Shown piece after piece: positions 32,078 through 42,707 of a stretch of 64,000 nucleotides of DNA; the first letter of the stretch is position 1; every line of letters starts with the position of its first letter. The stretch spans positions 31,002,790-31,066,789 of the forward strand of contig NC_088206.1 in NCBI RefSeq assembly GCF_037126465.1, read 5' to 3'. The stretch comes from Ornithodoros turicata (lineage: Eukaryota; Arthropoda; Arachnida; Ixodida; Argasidae). The notes below the pieces were generated by a model. It made no database searches. It was not told the origin of the DNA and worked only from the letters and a program-made list of their open reading frames with translations. A program made the position numbers and the translations under genes.

Positions 32078-33023
32078 TTGATGACGCAAGTGCAGTGCGC
32101 GCTGCCTTTATACAAATAAACACGTGCAAAGAAACGAGAGCAAAACCGAAACGAAGAAGCCACCCGTCGCCCCTAGGAGCGCGCGCAGTGGAAGGAGCAG
32201 AGAGCCGAGAGGAGAGAAACCGAAACCACCCGCCTGCGCGTGGGCGGGCGGCGCAGAGGACTCTAGGAGCGCGGGCGCGCATGCATAGCTGCCGCGGCGC
32301 GGCGCCTCAGTCACTTGCTCACTGTTTGCCGTGGAGAGCAGACGTGCGCTCGGTTGCTCCGCAGTCCCCGCGCCCGCTCAGTTTCTGCGTAGCTGTCGGA
32401 TGGAGCAGTCGCCGCGGGGGAAAACATGAGTGATTTGCCGATGTTTGCGCGTTGTTTTACCGCGCTCCTTTTCTCGCATGTTTGCCATGCCCCGTATGTG
32501 CATGTTTAGACTTGTTTAGCGGTGACCAACGAGTGATTTGCCGATGTTTGCGCGTTGTTTGACCGCACTCGTGTTAAGCCTTTTCTCGCATGTTTGCCGT
32601 ACGCATATTTTAGACTTGTTCAGCGGTGACCCGTAGCGTGCCAAGCCTGTTGATGTACGTTTACTGTTGTGAGCCTGGCATTTTGTGGTTGTGGTCTTGT
32701 GTTAGCTGTTGAATTTCGTAGGTGATGACGCTGTGGTTAAGCCTAACCGGTCGCCTGTTCCCCGATGTGTACTGTTTTCTCCGTGCTGTTTAGCAGTAGG
32801 GGTTAGGCCTTTTCCACGCGCTCTGGCATACCTAGACTTGTTGAACAGTGTTGCCATTTTTACCTGACACTAGTATCTTGTTGTTCTCTCTCTTACACAC
32901 ATATCCACATGGTGGTGGTGCCATCTCGTCCGCAATTAGCTTGCCCCCTGCCTCTGCAAGCGTCCTGCCCCAGTCACCCGCACCGAAGTGATTTTTTCAA
33001 GATGGCGTCGTTCATTTTCAAAT
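32078..33023 (-). repeat. Right terminal inverted repeat of the Polinton
   Basis: Reverse-complement match of 19747-20674, ending at ATTTTCAAAT 33014-33023. Differences are scattered substitutions and small indels. Length differs by about 18 bases between the arms. Confidence 0.92.
32107..32112 (-). promoter_or_regulatory. TATA box in the inner edge of the right TIR
   Basis: TATAAA on the minus strand, inside the same TIR sequence as the left TATA box, facing the gene at 31687-31995. Confidence 0.55.
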
Positions 33024-33074
33024 AAATTATTTATCTCTGTCTGCTCCCTTACTGTTTAGTTATTTTTTTCTACA

Positions 33075-33225
33075 ACACAAGTTTTACATAGAAAATCTAC
33101 GGCAAGTACTGCATTGAGTTAGATTTTGCACTATTCAAAATTTTAAATTTTTAAAAAAATTTTAAGTAATTTTAAAGTAAAAAGTGCAATACTTGCCGTG
33201 GATCTTCTGTGTAGAAATTGGGTTG
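33075..33225. mobile_element. Small fold-back MITE
   Basis: TACATAGAAAATCTACGGCA on the left is mirrored by the inverse of the block ending TGGATCTTCTGTGTAGAA on the right, both next to AAGTACTGCA-type sequence. The AT-rich centre is non-coding. The class is unknown. Confidence 0.6.
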
Positions 33226-34839
33226 AATACTTACTACTTACAAGACGTGAAAAGATATGTACTGTAACTTTTTCGAAGCAGTTCCCGAGGACAAATAAAC
33301 GTGCTTTATCAATTATCATACACCATCGCTTTTTGATTGTCTGCTTTGGGACAACATGATCGTTGCTCTACATGAAGCGCGGAAGAAAAACCGACGAAGC
33401 TGGGGGTAGGGGGGTCGAGAGGAGAGAAGGGGAAGGAGTTTGAGAAAGGAGGTCGGTCTGCGCATGCGCACTTGACCCGAGCTTTTTCCCCTAGCTGCTG
33501 ATCTGGGACGCTGTGAGTGTCTCCTGCAGATCACGTGGTTTGGGCACACGCGATTTTCCCTGGACCATTGCGTCAATGGGAGCTCCCGGCGGATGGTGAT
33601 CGGTATCATCGCCCGCCATTTTCTTTGTCTGTACTCGCCTATAGCTCACCATACTCGCCGTGTTCGCTCCACGCGCGTCTTTGTTCTTTTCTGTGGTTTT
33701 GTGCTTGGAACTCCGGCTCCGTTTAACAGAACAAGTGGGTACATTTGGTATTGGTCTTACTCTGTGTTCGTTGCATAGTTTGGTAGCATGTGACGACGTC
33801 CGGAGAACCCTATAAGCACTGTCATCCTTGTTGAAATGTCGTGCTGCGCGTACGCGCTGTATCATACCAATATTAACTTTATATATAACTTTCGAGCACC
33901 GCAAAGATAATATGGGCTGCGGAACTACTGACATGCGACTTCAGACAAGAGTGTCGGGATTGTAAATTTTAATGGGATACTGAAAGTACCAAAGTACAAA
34001 TTTGTGTGTACAGCGTTACAAGCAATTTCAGTGAGATTCGTGTTGGAAGTATTTGTTGTTCAGTGTATTAGAAGAATTGTGACTTAAAACTGCGGATCTA
34101 GTTCCATATCGGGACCATTGGCTTTTTTTTTAATGAAGAAAGAATAAAACCAAAAATCAAACGCTTTAACGTGAAAGAGGAGCTAATCAGTAACGAAATT
34201 AAACAGAAACTACCCTCGTATAGTACGTGAAACGTATGAAAATTGAATTATATCGCCCGTTTCTTGAAGGCGATTCGCCATCTTTACTCAGCACCTTCTG
34301 ATCTAACTCGAGGCACTGTCTAGACGCCCGCACAGCCTTGTGCGTGCCTGGTTAGAGGGGGGGGGCAGCGCCTTCCCGAACCCCCCCCCCCCCAACCTGC
34401 AGAATCTAACCTAGACTAACCTCACTAAAGGTGATTTAGCCCAATCCAACGACCCTACCTCTTGCAAGATGGCAAGTTTCGAGTCCGTTAGGCTTAGCAT
34501 TCCAGTGTTTCTCCCGCGCTAAAAGTGAATCAGATGGGGTTGTTGAAATGCGTATAAAAAACTTCTAGTCCGCAGAATTTTAAAATTCTTACATTTTTAG
34601 ATTCAGTATATGATCTTCTTCCACTTCTATGCAATATTTACCTTCCTAACGCTTTCACTAATTTTTAAAAACGAGTGGTCCCGATACGGGACTACACCCA
34701 AAACGGCGCTGTGTTGAATTACTGCTACCTCGTTACGACCAAGGGATTGAAACATTGTGAAATTCGTTTGCTGCTCAGGTGAAATGAATAATATTTGTTG
34801 TATCATAATGCATAGCATGTACAGTGCACGGCGGTGTTC
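33226..34839. other. Non-coding stretch with a GC-rich island and homopolymer runs
   Basis: A GC-rich segment near 33380-33700 could be a promoter or first exon but shows no convincing coding frame. Runs of G at 34359-34366 and C at 34381-34394 lie near each other as an inverted pair. No gene was recognised. Confidence 0.35.
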
Positions 34840-35045
34840 ATATAGAACGTCCAGTGGACATCCATATGTGCTTCAGATGCATGTTCATTCGAGGGGAGAA
34901 ACATCCAGCTGGGATACCTCTGCAACGTACCTGCAACGTGATCTGGACGGACAAGCATTCGATCATCTATAGTACGTATTTTCAACGTAATCTAGATATA
35001 TCTTGATATCCACTGGACATACTAAACGTCCCAGCTGAACCATCC
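34840..35045. repeat. GTCCAGTGGACAT-type interspersed repeat
   Basis: GTCCAGTGGACATCC near the left edge and an inverted-looking ATCCACTGGACATAC near 35010 frame the block. The texture matches 5990-6165 and 36750-36930. Non-coding and of unknown class. Confidence 0.35.
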
Positions 35046-35184
35046 TCTGGATGTCTAAAGGGCATATGTGGTTTACTGGGCTTGCTTCTCGATGTCTGTC
35101 GATGGAACCGACTTAGAGCATGGTCGTTTGAGCGAAATCACGCGTCCTACAACTAATTCGCATGCGGGACACTGTGCTGGTCCC

Positions 35185-35355
35185 TCTAATGACAACGGAA
35201 TTGCGGCAGGTAAAGTAAAAAGCACAATGTTTGATGGGAAGAGATGTCTTTTGTGTAAAGCTAGGTGCTTTCAAGTTACTGCACGCAGTGTGAGTTGCTG
35301 AGGCGTATGTCCGTCACCCTCACGAAAGTGTTTCGCTCCTTTGTACTGTAGGAGC
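35185..35355 (+). repeat. Interspersed repeat shared with 60684-60850
   Basis: Blocks such as GACAACGGAATTGCGGCA, CTAGGTGCTTTCAAGTTACT and GAGGCGTATGTCCGT recur in the same order at 60684-60850. No coding capacity was seen. The copies differ by point changes and small gaps. Confidence 0.65.
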
Positions 35356-35934
35356 GGGATGGAAATTTTAGGTGCATACGCTATTGCGATCCCAATGAAG
35401 GCTTCTGGGGAATGTTTGGCGTAGGCAGTTCCGTGAGAATTCCGTGGTACTGACTGCAAGCACTAGTTAATCCTGCTCTTCGTTTTTAGGGCGAGAGCAC
35501 TGCAATTTTTGAAATGTGATTTGAGCAAGCGTTCGCTTGTCCTGTCGTACGGTTGGCAGTACGACTGCCTGGATCCTTCAGCAACACGGGCATAGCACCT
35601 GTTCTTCGTTTCTAGGGCGATGCGGTGTTGTTTTTGTAATGCTATGCACCGTGGATTAATAAGAACGCAGAAATGAAAAAGCAAAAACAAGAGAGAAGTA
35701 ATATCAGTGGTGGATTTTAAACCGGATAATGCTTTATTATTACGCGGATTCCACGTTGGCGTCATCACGGAAATATTGGCGCAATATGTGCAAAATGGGC
35801 CTGCCAGTATGGGCAACACAAATTGGTCCAATATGAAGCCTGGTTGCGCTCCCCATATTGGTCCCATATTAGCAGCCCAGTGTGATGTTCACGATCTCAC
35901 AGTGGGTTCACACATCAATTCACAGTGATGTTCA

Positions 35935-36556
35935 CGAGCTATCCCATCGGAAAAAATAGCCGAATACCATGCTTTTCGGAACACCGGACCATAACGCGCG
36001 ATGACTTTTTGAGCGCAATCGCTCTCAGTGCGACGAAAGGAGGTTCCGAAGCCAGCCCACAGAGTGATAGTAGAAAAAGTAACAGTTCCTAAAATTGGGA
36101 GAGGGAAAGCATTATCCCAGCGAAAGTTGGACGTGATACGCCGTTCGTGTTTTATCTCTTTCTGCGATGTCGGGGAGGGCTGGGTTTCCAACCTCCTTTC
36201 GTCGGACTGACAAAGATTGCGCTGAAAAATTCATCGTGTGCTATTCTGTGCGACCCCCGTGGAGCATGATGTTCGGCTATTTTTTCCAATGGTAAAGCTT
36301 CTGAATATCCCTGTCAATTATCATTAATTTTAGTACATTAAACACGCTCTTGACATTGGTGGGGTAAAAAAGTGACCTTTACTTGGCAAATTTGTGACTT
36401 AGGCACGCAAAAATTTGCATAATTAAACTTACGTTACACGACATTCACATTAGGAGGTGGCAAACACCCAGTAAGAACAAATGCCATTGACTGCATGACT
36501 CTAGGTAGTGTAGTTTTTTTATTATAATTCGATGACACGTTTTCTGGGACACCCTG
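35935..36556. mobile_element. Left-truncated copy of the 1103-1924 mariner MITE
   Basis: Blocks including GAAAAAATAGCCGAAT, GACTTTTTGAGCGCAATCGC and CAACCTCCTTTCGTCGGACT align with 1330-1700. The right end TTTTCTGGGACACCCTG abuts TA at 36557. The left terminus is missing. Confidence 0.8.
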
Positions 36557-36558
36557 TA

Positions 36559-38685
36559 TGTGCTCTGTGTCTTTTTATGCAGGCCTCCAACACCGTGTTA
36601 AGTGCGGATGCTTACACAAAGCTGTATATCAACATGTAAAAGAAAGCAAACGATAGAAATATGATAAATATGCAAATCTGTCTTAAACATCAAATCTACT
36701 CAAAATAATAAGAGTATATCAATATAATCTAAAAGAACATTAACGACCGGTATAAGGGCATTTATGCGTTTGTGGGGGCATTCTTCGGACATTCCCAGGA
36801 ACGTGACAAATGGGACCCACGTACTTGCGAGGGCCTACCCAGGAATATCCGCAGAATGTACCAGGAATATTTGAACGTCCATAAGGGAATGCCCACAGGA
36901 TATTCGTGGGATGTTCTTTGGTTGTCTGGGCATAAAACGGCGTTGGCCTTAGCAAACAAGAACGGATATAGTGCTAGCGTTAATCCCGCGACGTTATCAG
37001 CGCGGCGACCGCGCTGGTCAGTCTCCTGGCTTCGCAAGCGCGCTAGAGAGACAGAGACATATCTATTCAAAATTCCATCAAGATTTTCTGTTGGTCCGTC
37101 AATAACTCCTGCTGGATCAGTAGATAGGGCTACTGGTAGGCTAGTGGACCAGCAGATTTGGTTACTGGTGGAGGCAAAACATTATTCTTGTCCAGTAGGC
37201 GAGGCTAGTGGATCAGCAGACTTGGTTACTGGTCCAGAAGACAGGTTGTGTCCACCAAGAAAATTGTCCTGATTCATGTGGTCTAGTAGGTGGAGGGGTT
37301 TGGACCAAACAGAAGCAGAAAATATGCAATACGTATAGATGCAACACTGGCTATTTCTTTCATCTTGCTGAAAGGTTCGGAATTTGTGTGCAGAGACGCG
37401 TTCGTAGCGCTGTTTTTTCAAACGTTGGGGCACTATTTCGGAAGAAAGCCAGCGCTGGATGGTGTTCATTGTTGCGTGCGCAGAGAACCCTGCTCGAGGT
37501 GGTGGTTGAACCCCATCAAGCGACGCCGCGGTGTCCCTCGAATGGGTTCCCTGCCTAATATTAAGGACTAAAACGGTCCTATCAGGACGCGGTTTGTTGG
37601 GACGTATTCGCCATTCCTCCCCCGTCACGTGCACGGTCACGGCATGCGAGAAATCCTAGCATGGGGAGTACTGACAGTTTGAGTGCTGGGGGGGGGATAT
37701 GTTTAATGCAAAGTAAAAAAAAATGGAAGAGAGTACTGGAGTTAAACTCATCTCCTACTGATTATTACCCCGAACAAGTTGAACCCCAGTTTGGGTTGAA
37801 CATGATTTCTGTTGGAACCCCAATCATCGACTCACATCGACTATTTAGTGGCAATGAGAATGCGTACGTGTTATGCAATATTATTTTAGTGCAAAAAAAC
37901 TGTGCAAGGCACATTTGATATCAGAACATTTGGCATCTGTAACCATAAATTGTGACGCTCGTTGCTAAGACAGAAGAGAAAAAAAATGACGAAGCTCATA
38001 ACACAAATACATCAATAGCACTTGGTGTCAGCCTCATTTACAGTTTGGAAACTGAAAGACGGTACCCCCACATTTCTCTTCCCTTATTTCGGGAGCATAC
38101 TTAACCAAAAAAGCCAGACGATAGTATTGTTTGTTCAGACTTAGCCTGTGGAACAGCATCCATATCTATGTTTTGACATGCTCCTTGTCTGTCGACTACT
38201 TCGTGAAACAGCTTAATTTTACTGCACTGTGCTCTAATGAAATTGTGACTTGCGTTAATAACCAGATCGTCTTTGTTGCAACAAAGTTGTGTGTTGCTCT
38301 TTCATTCACCTACAGGTTTCCCTCTACTTTGTGCAGGTTTCCCTCTACTTTAACTTGAAACGAATTCACAAAAACGAACGCAGGTCACTGTTCACGATAA
38401 AAGCGTGGAATGACACGCAAAATACACCACCGACAACACTACTCCAACAAGCGTGACGACGTAAACAAGGCTTGAAGCCACGGAAGCCACAAATAACCAA
38501 TTTCACAAAACTCTGCAGCTTATTGTAGATCAAGAACTTCAAAATACGTTTCCTCAGGTCAGAAACCGATGATTTCGCATTCTTCGCCTTCGCACTGGCT
38601 GCCTCCCGTGTTTGACGCCCTCAATTGGGAGAAATGCATGGGAAGATGGCGACTTACGCCCACCTGATTCCAACCCTATTGAGAA
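36559..38685. other. Non-coding stretch with one decayed repeat
   Basis: A GGACATTCCC / GGAATGCCC-rich block at 36750-36930 resembles the repeats at 5990 and 34840. The ORFs at 37180-37640 and 37208-37571 overlap on both strands without protein motifs. Nothing else was recognised. Confidence 0.4.
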
Positions 38686-38689
38686 AAGT

Positions 38690-38895
38690 AACATCAGGTC
38701 TGAATGTGATTTGGGACACTGTTTTGGTGCTAACATCAGCTGATGTTAACATCAAAGCTGCTCTGATAATGATGTTTACATCAGAGCTGTCCAGGCTGAC
38801 GTTAACATTAGAGCTGCATGCTCTGATGCTGATACTAGCGTCAGAACTACCTTGGCTGATGCTAACGTCAGAGCTGTGTTGATGCTGACATGACA
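38690..38895. repeat. Degenerate minisatellite of TGATGTTAACATCA-like palindromic units
   Basis: Units of roughly 30-45 bases built around GCTGATGTTAACATC, GCTGACGTTAACATTAGAG and GCTGATGCTAACGTCAGAG recur about six times. Each unit is itself nearly palindromic, so the block could fold extensively. The ORFs in it only reflect the repetition. Confidence 0.6.
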
Positions 38896-39338
38896 ACTGC
38901 ATTGATACTCGTTATGGTAATTTGGAAAACGGTGCAGTCTTTTTGTTTTCTGAAATGTGCTGCGAAGAAACCGCCTCATGACTGTGGTAGATGAGTACCC
39001 GCATGAACCCACACAAAATATACATAGAAGCAACAATCCACTTTATTCACCACTCATGAGCACGTACCTTTCATAGCATATCGCTTTATCATCGACATAC
39101 CTGAGCGTTGAACTCATGGGGGTACAAAATTGGTAATGATCGAACTATGAATAACAACGAAAAAGAGCACACCTATGTCTTCATTTCCGAAAAAGCACTT
39201 CCAAGCCTTGTCATGACGTGCATCAGTCTCCACCACATTGAACACGATGGCGGCATACCCATGTAGAGTAGCATCGAGACATATGACATGCCGTCTGCAC
39301 AAAGCATTCAGTCGCTAACAGTTTCATCTGACGTTCTA

Positions 39339-39408
39339 CCTCCCTGTCGTTGTCCAGATGGCCTGCAGATAGATCTACCTGCAGGCTATCTGGATAACGA
39401 CAGGTACT
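39339..39408. repeat. 70-bp imperfect hairpin
   Basis: CCTGTCGTTGTCCAGATGGC, then CTGCAG, is mirrored by CTGCAGGCTATCTGGATAAC and GACAGG around a GATC-centred loop. The arms are about 30 bases with few mismatches. Possibly a very short MITE. Confidence 0.6.
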
Positions 39409-40999
39409 CGAGTAGAATGGACAATCAGAATGCATGGCACAGTCGAACATATTACTTCACAGTTATATTAATTACACACCTGAAACGGCAAAAATCCTGA
39501 ATACGAAGAGCGATTTGGCTTCAGATCCAGGCAGGGCCACGTCTTCACTCTTTGATATTTCAAATGAGAGTGACTTGCCTGATGGCGGTTGGAAGAAACG
39601 CTTCCACTTACGGACAGTTGCAAAGTGATACGGGTTGCTTGAACAACAGCATCAAGTGGGCACAACAACACAAAGCCTCTAAAACGCTGCAGGCTTAGTG
39701 TAGTGGTCGAAATTATGCGAACTAGAAACGACGACGGCGACGAGAAACGTTTATTTCGTTAAATGATCCCAGGCATTTTATGAAATGGCTAGAGAAATGC
39801 CCAGAGAATCAAGTTTCTCATACATATAGGGTATACTGAAAATCGATATTTGATTACAACACCTTTCTTTGCACAGGATGCTGTACCTAGCTGGCTCACA
39901 CAGCTCTTGTACTAACAGAACAAACACATCACTTTTATCAAGTTCGGAACCTTGTGACACCTTTTTCCAAAGCGGTCTCCACTGCACTGCTCAACGCTTC
40001 GCGAAGTCTACGGAATCCACTGGATGCTACGCGCTCGCTTATTCCTATACGATAGCAACAAGAGCATGGAGACCTGCCATGTTTGACCGCAGCACCGTGC
40101 TAGCAGTGATCAAGCGGGGGTCGAAGGACAAGAATTCTTTCGTCTCTCGCTCGCGACGACCATATGGTTATGACGAGACTGCCGTAAAGTCACGAACAAA
40201 CCAACCTTCGGCGCGGGATACGATGCGTGACGCGTGGCCGCTCCGTTCTCATGACTGCTACGACGAAAGACCACACGGGAGAGTCGAATAGCACGCTCAC
40301 GAAAAGGAGTGATACAGTTTACTTAAAAGGACGGCTGTTCCTGAGCTCAAGAGCTGCACTTAAAAGGTTGTGGTATATCCGTAATCTTCCCGATATCGGG
40401 AACATATTTACGAAATATCTCGGTCCGAAACTGTGCCGACTTTACTCAAACCAATTATTAGGAAGCGAGCGCTTCGCATCCGTGAAGCGAGAGGGCGCTG
40501 AAAGCAACACACTGCTGACATCATCCGGCATCCGGAGAGGGAGAAAGACTGCAGGCTTTGAAGCAGACGACAATGCTGGGTGGCGTAATGGAATCCTCTT
40601 CCTGACAAAGCGCCTTAGCGTCGTGACGTCACATGTTTGTAAACAGAGGGTCGTCGGTGGAGCTCTGTTTTGTGCTCTTCACATTTCGGTTTCGGTTTGC
40701 TATTGTCATCATTTACGAATTAATTACTCGCACAAAATGAATGCGAATGTTGTATTCGGTATCTTTATTTTTATTTTTTAGAATCCTTGCGCAGTCTCCC
40801 TTTAACGCGCTCATAGTTGCTATCCATTTACTCTTTTTCCCCTTAGAATGAGTCTAAATCGCATTCAATGCATTGCATCGACGAAGATGGATAATCCAGG
40901 TGTGGTAGGAGGGACCGATGTTATTGAACCGAGGAACAGGTTTTGTTTAGACGGAACGTCCGTGTGATTTTTGACTATGCAGATAGCGCGTGCGCAAAG
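39409..40999. other. Non-coding stretch, little recognised
   Basis: The block GGCAAAAATCCTGAATACGA at 39485-39505 also occurs at 42277. The rest, including ORFs at 39869-40781, shows no family motif. Confidence 0.35.
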
Positions 41000-41004
41000 G
41001 TAGC

Positions 41005-41096
41005 CTGGAGCACAGTATCTCAGTGCGTAGTGAGCGCCTTCAACGCCGAAACTATAATGTGATTCGGGTTCGAATCCCGGCGCGGGCAGTGCTGTT
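41005..41096 (+). mobile_element. tRNA-like SINE head
   Basis: An A-box-like CTCAGTGCGTAGTGAGCGC and a perfect B box GGTTCGAATCC (near 41066), followed by CGGCGCGGGCAG, have the spacing of a tRNA-derived pol III promoter. Pairing for a complete tRNA is lacking. No poly-A tail was identified. Confidence 0.55.
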
Positions 41097-41436
41097 TCGG
41101 TGATTCCAGTGCGCTTTCTTCAGACGCTTTAACGCAAATGTCACTCGAGCAGCCTGAAAAGTCGGCCCATGGGGCACATTCCGAGCCAAACAACATGCCG
41201 CTACAACGGCGGGCAGATAGCTTGCTGACGAGAAGCCACTAATCAAGCAAGGAACAATCAGTTCGAGGAAGTTCCCCAAGGGATTTCCCATATAGGCAGT
41301 GATATAGGCAGTCTTCTATAGTCACTATAGAGGTCATGATTCCATTTGTAAATGACGAGATGCCATCTGATCAGGGCTAGATGGATGGAAAGTTATTCCA
41401 ACACTTGAAGCAATGTAAAAGCTAGGTAAGCCTGGG

Positions 41437-41545
41437 TAGCTGCGCATCGTTAAGGATTGGCAAACCAGGGGTCACTCAGCGAGCGATATACACCTGGGAG
41501 GGTGACTGAGCACTCCTCAATGCCACACTGCAAGCCAGTGAATTA
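41437..41545 (-). repeat. Inverted partial copy of the 287-bp tandem unit
   Basis: The segment with CGCATCGTTAAGGATTGGCA and CAGGGGTCACTCAGCGAGCG is the reverse of part of the unit repeated downstream. It creates an inverted pair at the left of the array. Confidence 0.7.
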
Positions 41546-41569
41546 TAAAGAGGTATCTGAGTGAGGTAG

Positions 41570-42258
41570 AGAGTATCTGTTTCTCTACGTGCAGCCATAG
41601 AAGCCATCTTAATCTGTAAGTTTGAATTTCAAACAGGTCTAACGTCATTGATTTATTTATTTAATGGCTTTTTTCCACTCTTTATAATTCACTAGCCTGC
41701 ACTGTGGCATTGATGAGGGCTCAGTCACCCTCCCAGGTGTATATTGCTGGCTGAGTGACCCCTGGTTTGCCAATCCTGAACGATGCACAGGTACCCAGGG
41801 CTAACGAGCCGCAAACACGGCGAAACGCGTGTCCTCTGGTGCTGTCGCATCGTTCCATGAGTATCTGTTTCTCTACGTGCAGCCATAGAAGCCATCTAAA
41901 TCTGAAAGTTTGAATTTCAAACACGTCTTGCGTCATTTATTTATTTATTTAATGGCTTTTTCCCCTCTTTATAATTCACTGGCTAGCACTGTGGCATTGA
42001 GGAGTGCTCAGTCACCCTCGCAGGTGTATATCGCTCGCTGAGTGACCCCTGGTTTGCCAATCCTGAACGATGCGCAGCTACCCAGGACTGACGAGCCGCA
42101 AACACGGCGAAACACGTGTCCTCTGGTGCTGTCGCATCGTTCCATGAGTATCTGTTTCTCTACGTGCAGCCATAGAAGCCATCTTAATCTGTAAGTTTGA
42201 ATTTCAAACACGTCTAGCGTCATTTATTTATTTATTTAATGGCTTTTCCCCCCTCTTT
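41570..42258 (+). repeat. Tandem array, 287-bp unit, about 2.4 copies
   Basis: GAGTATCTGTTTCTCTACGT starts each copy at about 41571, 41858 and 42145, exactly 287 bases apart. Copies differ at few positions. The last copy breaks off at a (TA)n run at 42261. The 71-aa minus-strand ORFs in two copies are a by-product of the repetition. Confidence 0.85.
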
Positions 42259-42269
42259 ATATATATATA

Positions 42270-42590
42270 TATATACGGCAAAAATCCTGAATACGAATAC
42301 GGCAACAAAATGAAGCCGCCCGCTTCATCTTCCCTGACTATTCCCGTCTTTCTAGCGTAACTCCTCAAACAGCGGACCTCTCTCCCGCTTCTTTCTGCTT
42401 GCCATATCATCGCCCGCCTTTCTTTACTTCATAAATTTTACTATCAAAACGCTGTTCCTAGATACTCTCGATTTCCCCTCCTCATCGCATATCCAATTAC
42501 CTAGACCAGTCTAAGAAACTATTCGTTCCATTTGGCCTTACAAGTTATTATGCTAACTCCTTCGTACCTAAGACTGCTAAGCCCACCTCC
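42270..42590 (+). pseudogene. C-terminal remnant of a LINE reverse transcriptase ORF
   Basis: The plus frame reads QNEAARFIFPDYSRLSSVT, then SYYANSFVPKTAK near 42545-42585. This resembles the conserved tail after the RT domain of several LINE groups (AARFI, Y, SVT and a terminal PRTA-like block). Internal stops are present. It differs from the LINE at 10358-12262. Confidence 0.5.
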
Positions 42591-42707
42591 ACCGTCGTCG
42601 TCCGTCATCCTACGAAGTTTCGGAAGTTACTCAAAGGATTATATTTATTCGCGTTTTTCGCCAAATCAACGCCGCACAGCGGTGAAACTCGGGACTAGCC
42701 GATCCAG

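Larger units (their letters stand above)
19747..33023. mobile_element. Maverick/Polinton (adintovirus-like) endogenous viral element
   Basis: The 13.3-kb unit is bounded by inverted repeats of about 930 bp. It encodes the diagnostic set: A32-type packaging ATPase, retroviral-type integrase with chromodomain, penton-like and major capsid proteins, adenain-type protease and protein-primed DNA polymerase B. Polintons are self-replicating, virus-like elements of eukaryotic chromosomes. This copy is defective, with several broken genes and foreign insertions in the 27.2-29.18 kb region. A 5-6-bp target duplication was not convincingly seen at the ends. Confidence 0.95.

Noticed and set aside
33480..33780. 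GC-rich segment as first exon or promoter of a host gene
   Set aside because: No convincing ATG-led frame with a donor site was found and the next exons could not be identified.
34359..34394. Paired G and C runs as a transcription terminator or G-quadruplex
   Set aside because: Simple homopolymer tracts of variable length. No T tract or transcript context supports a terminator.
28150..41080. tRNA genes at 28100-28190 and 41005-41096
   Set aside because: B boxes are perfect but the acceptor and anticodon stems do not form. They are SINE heads.
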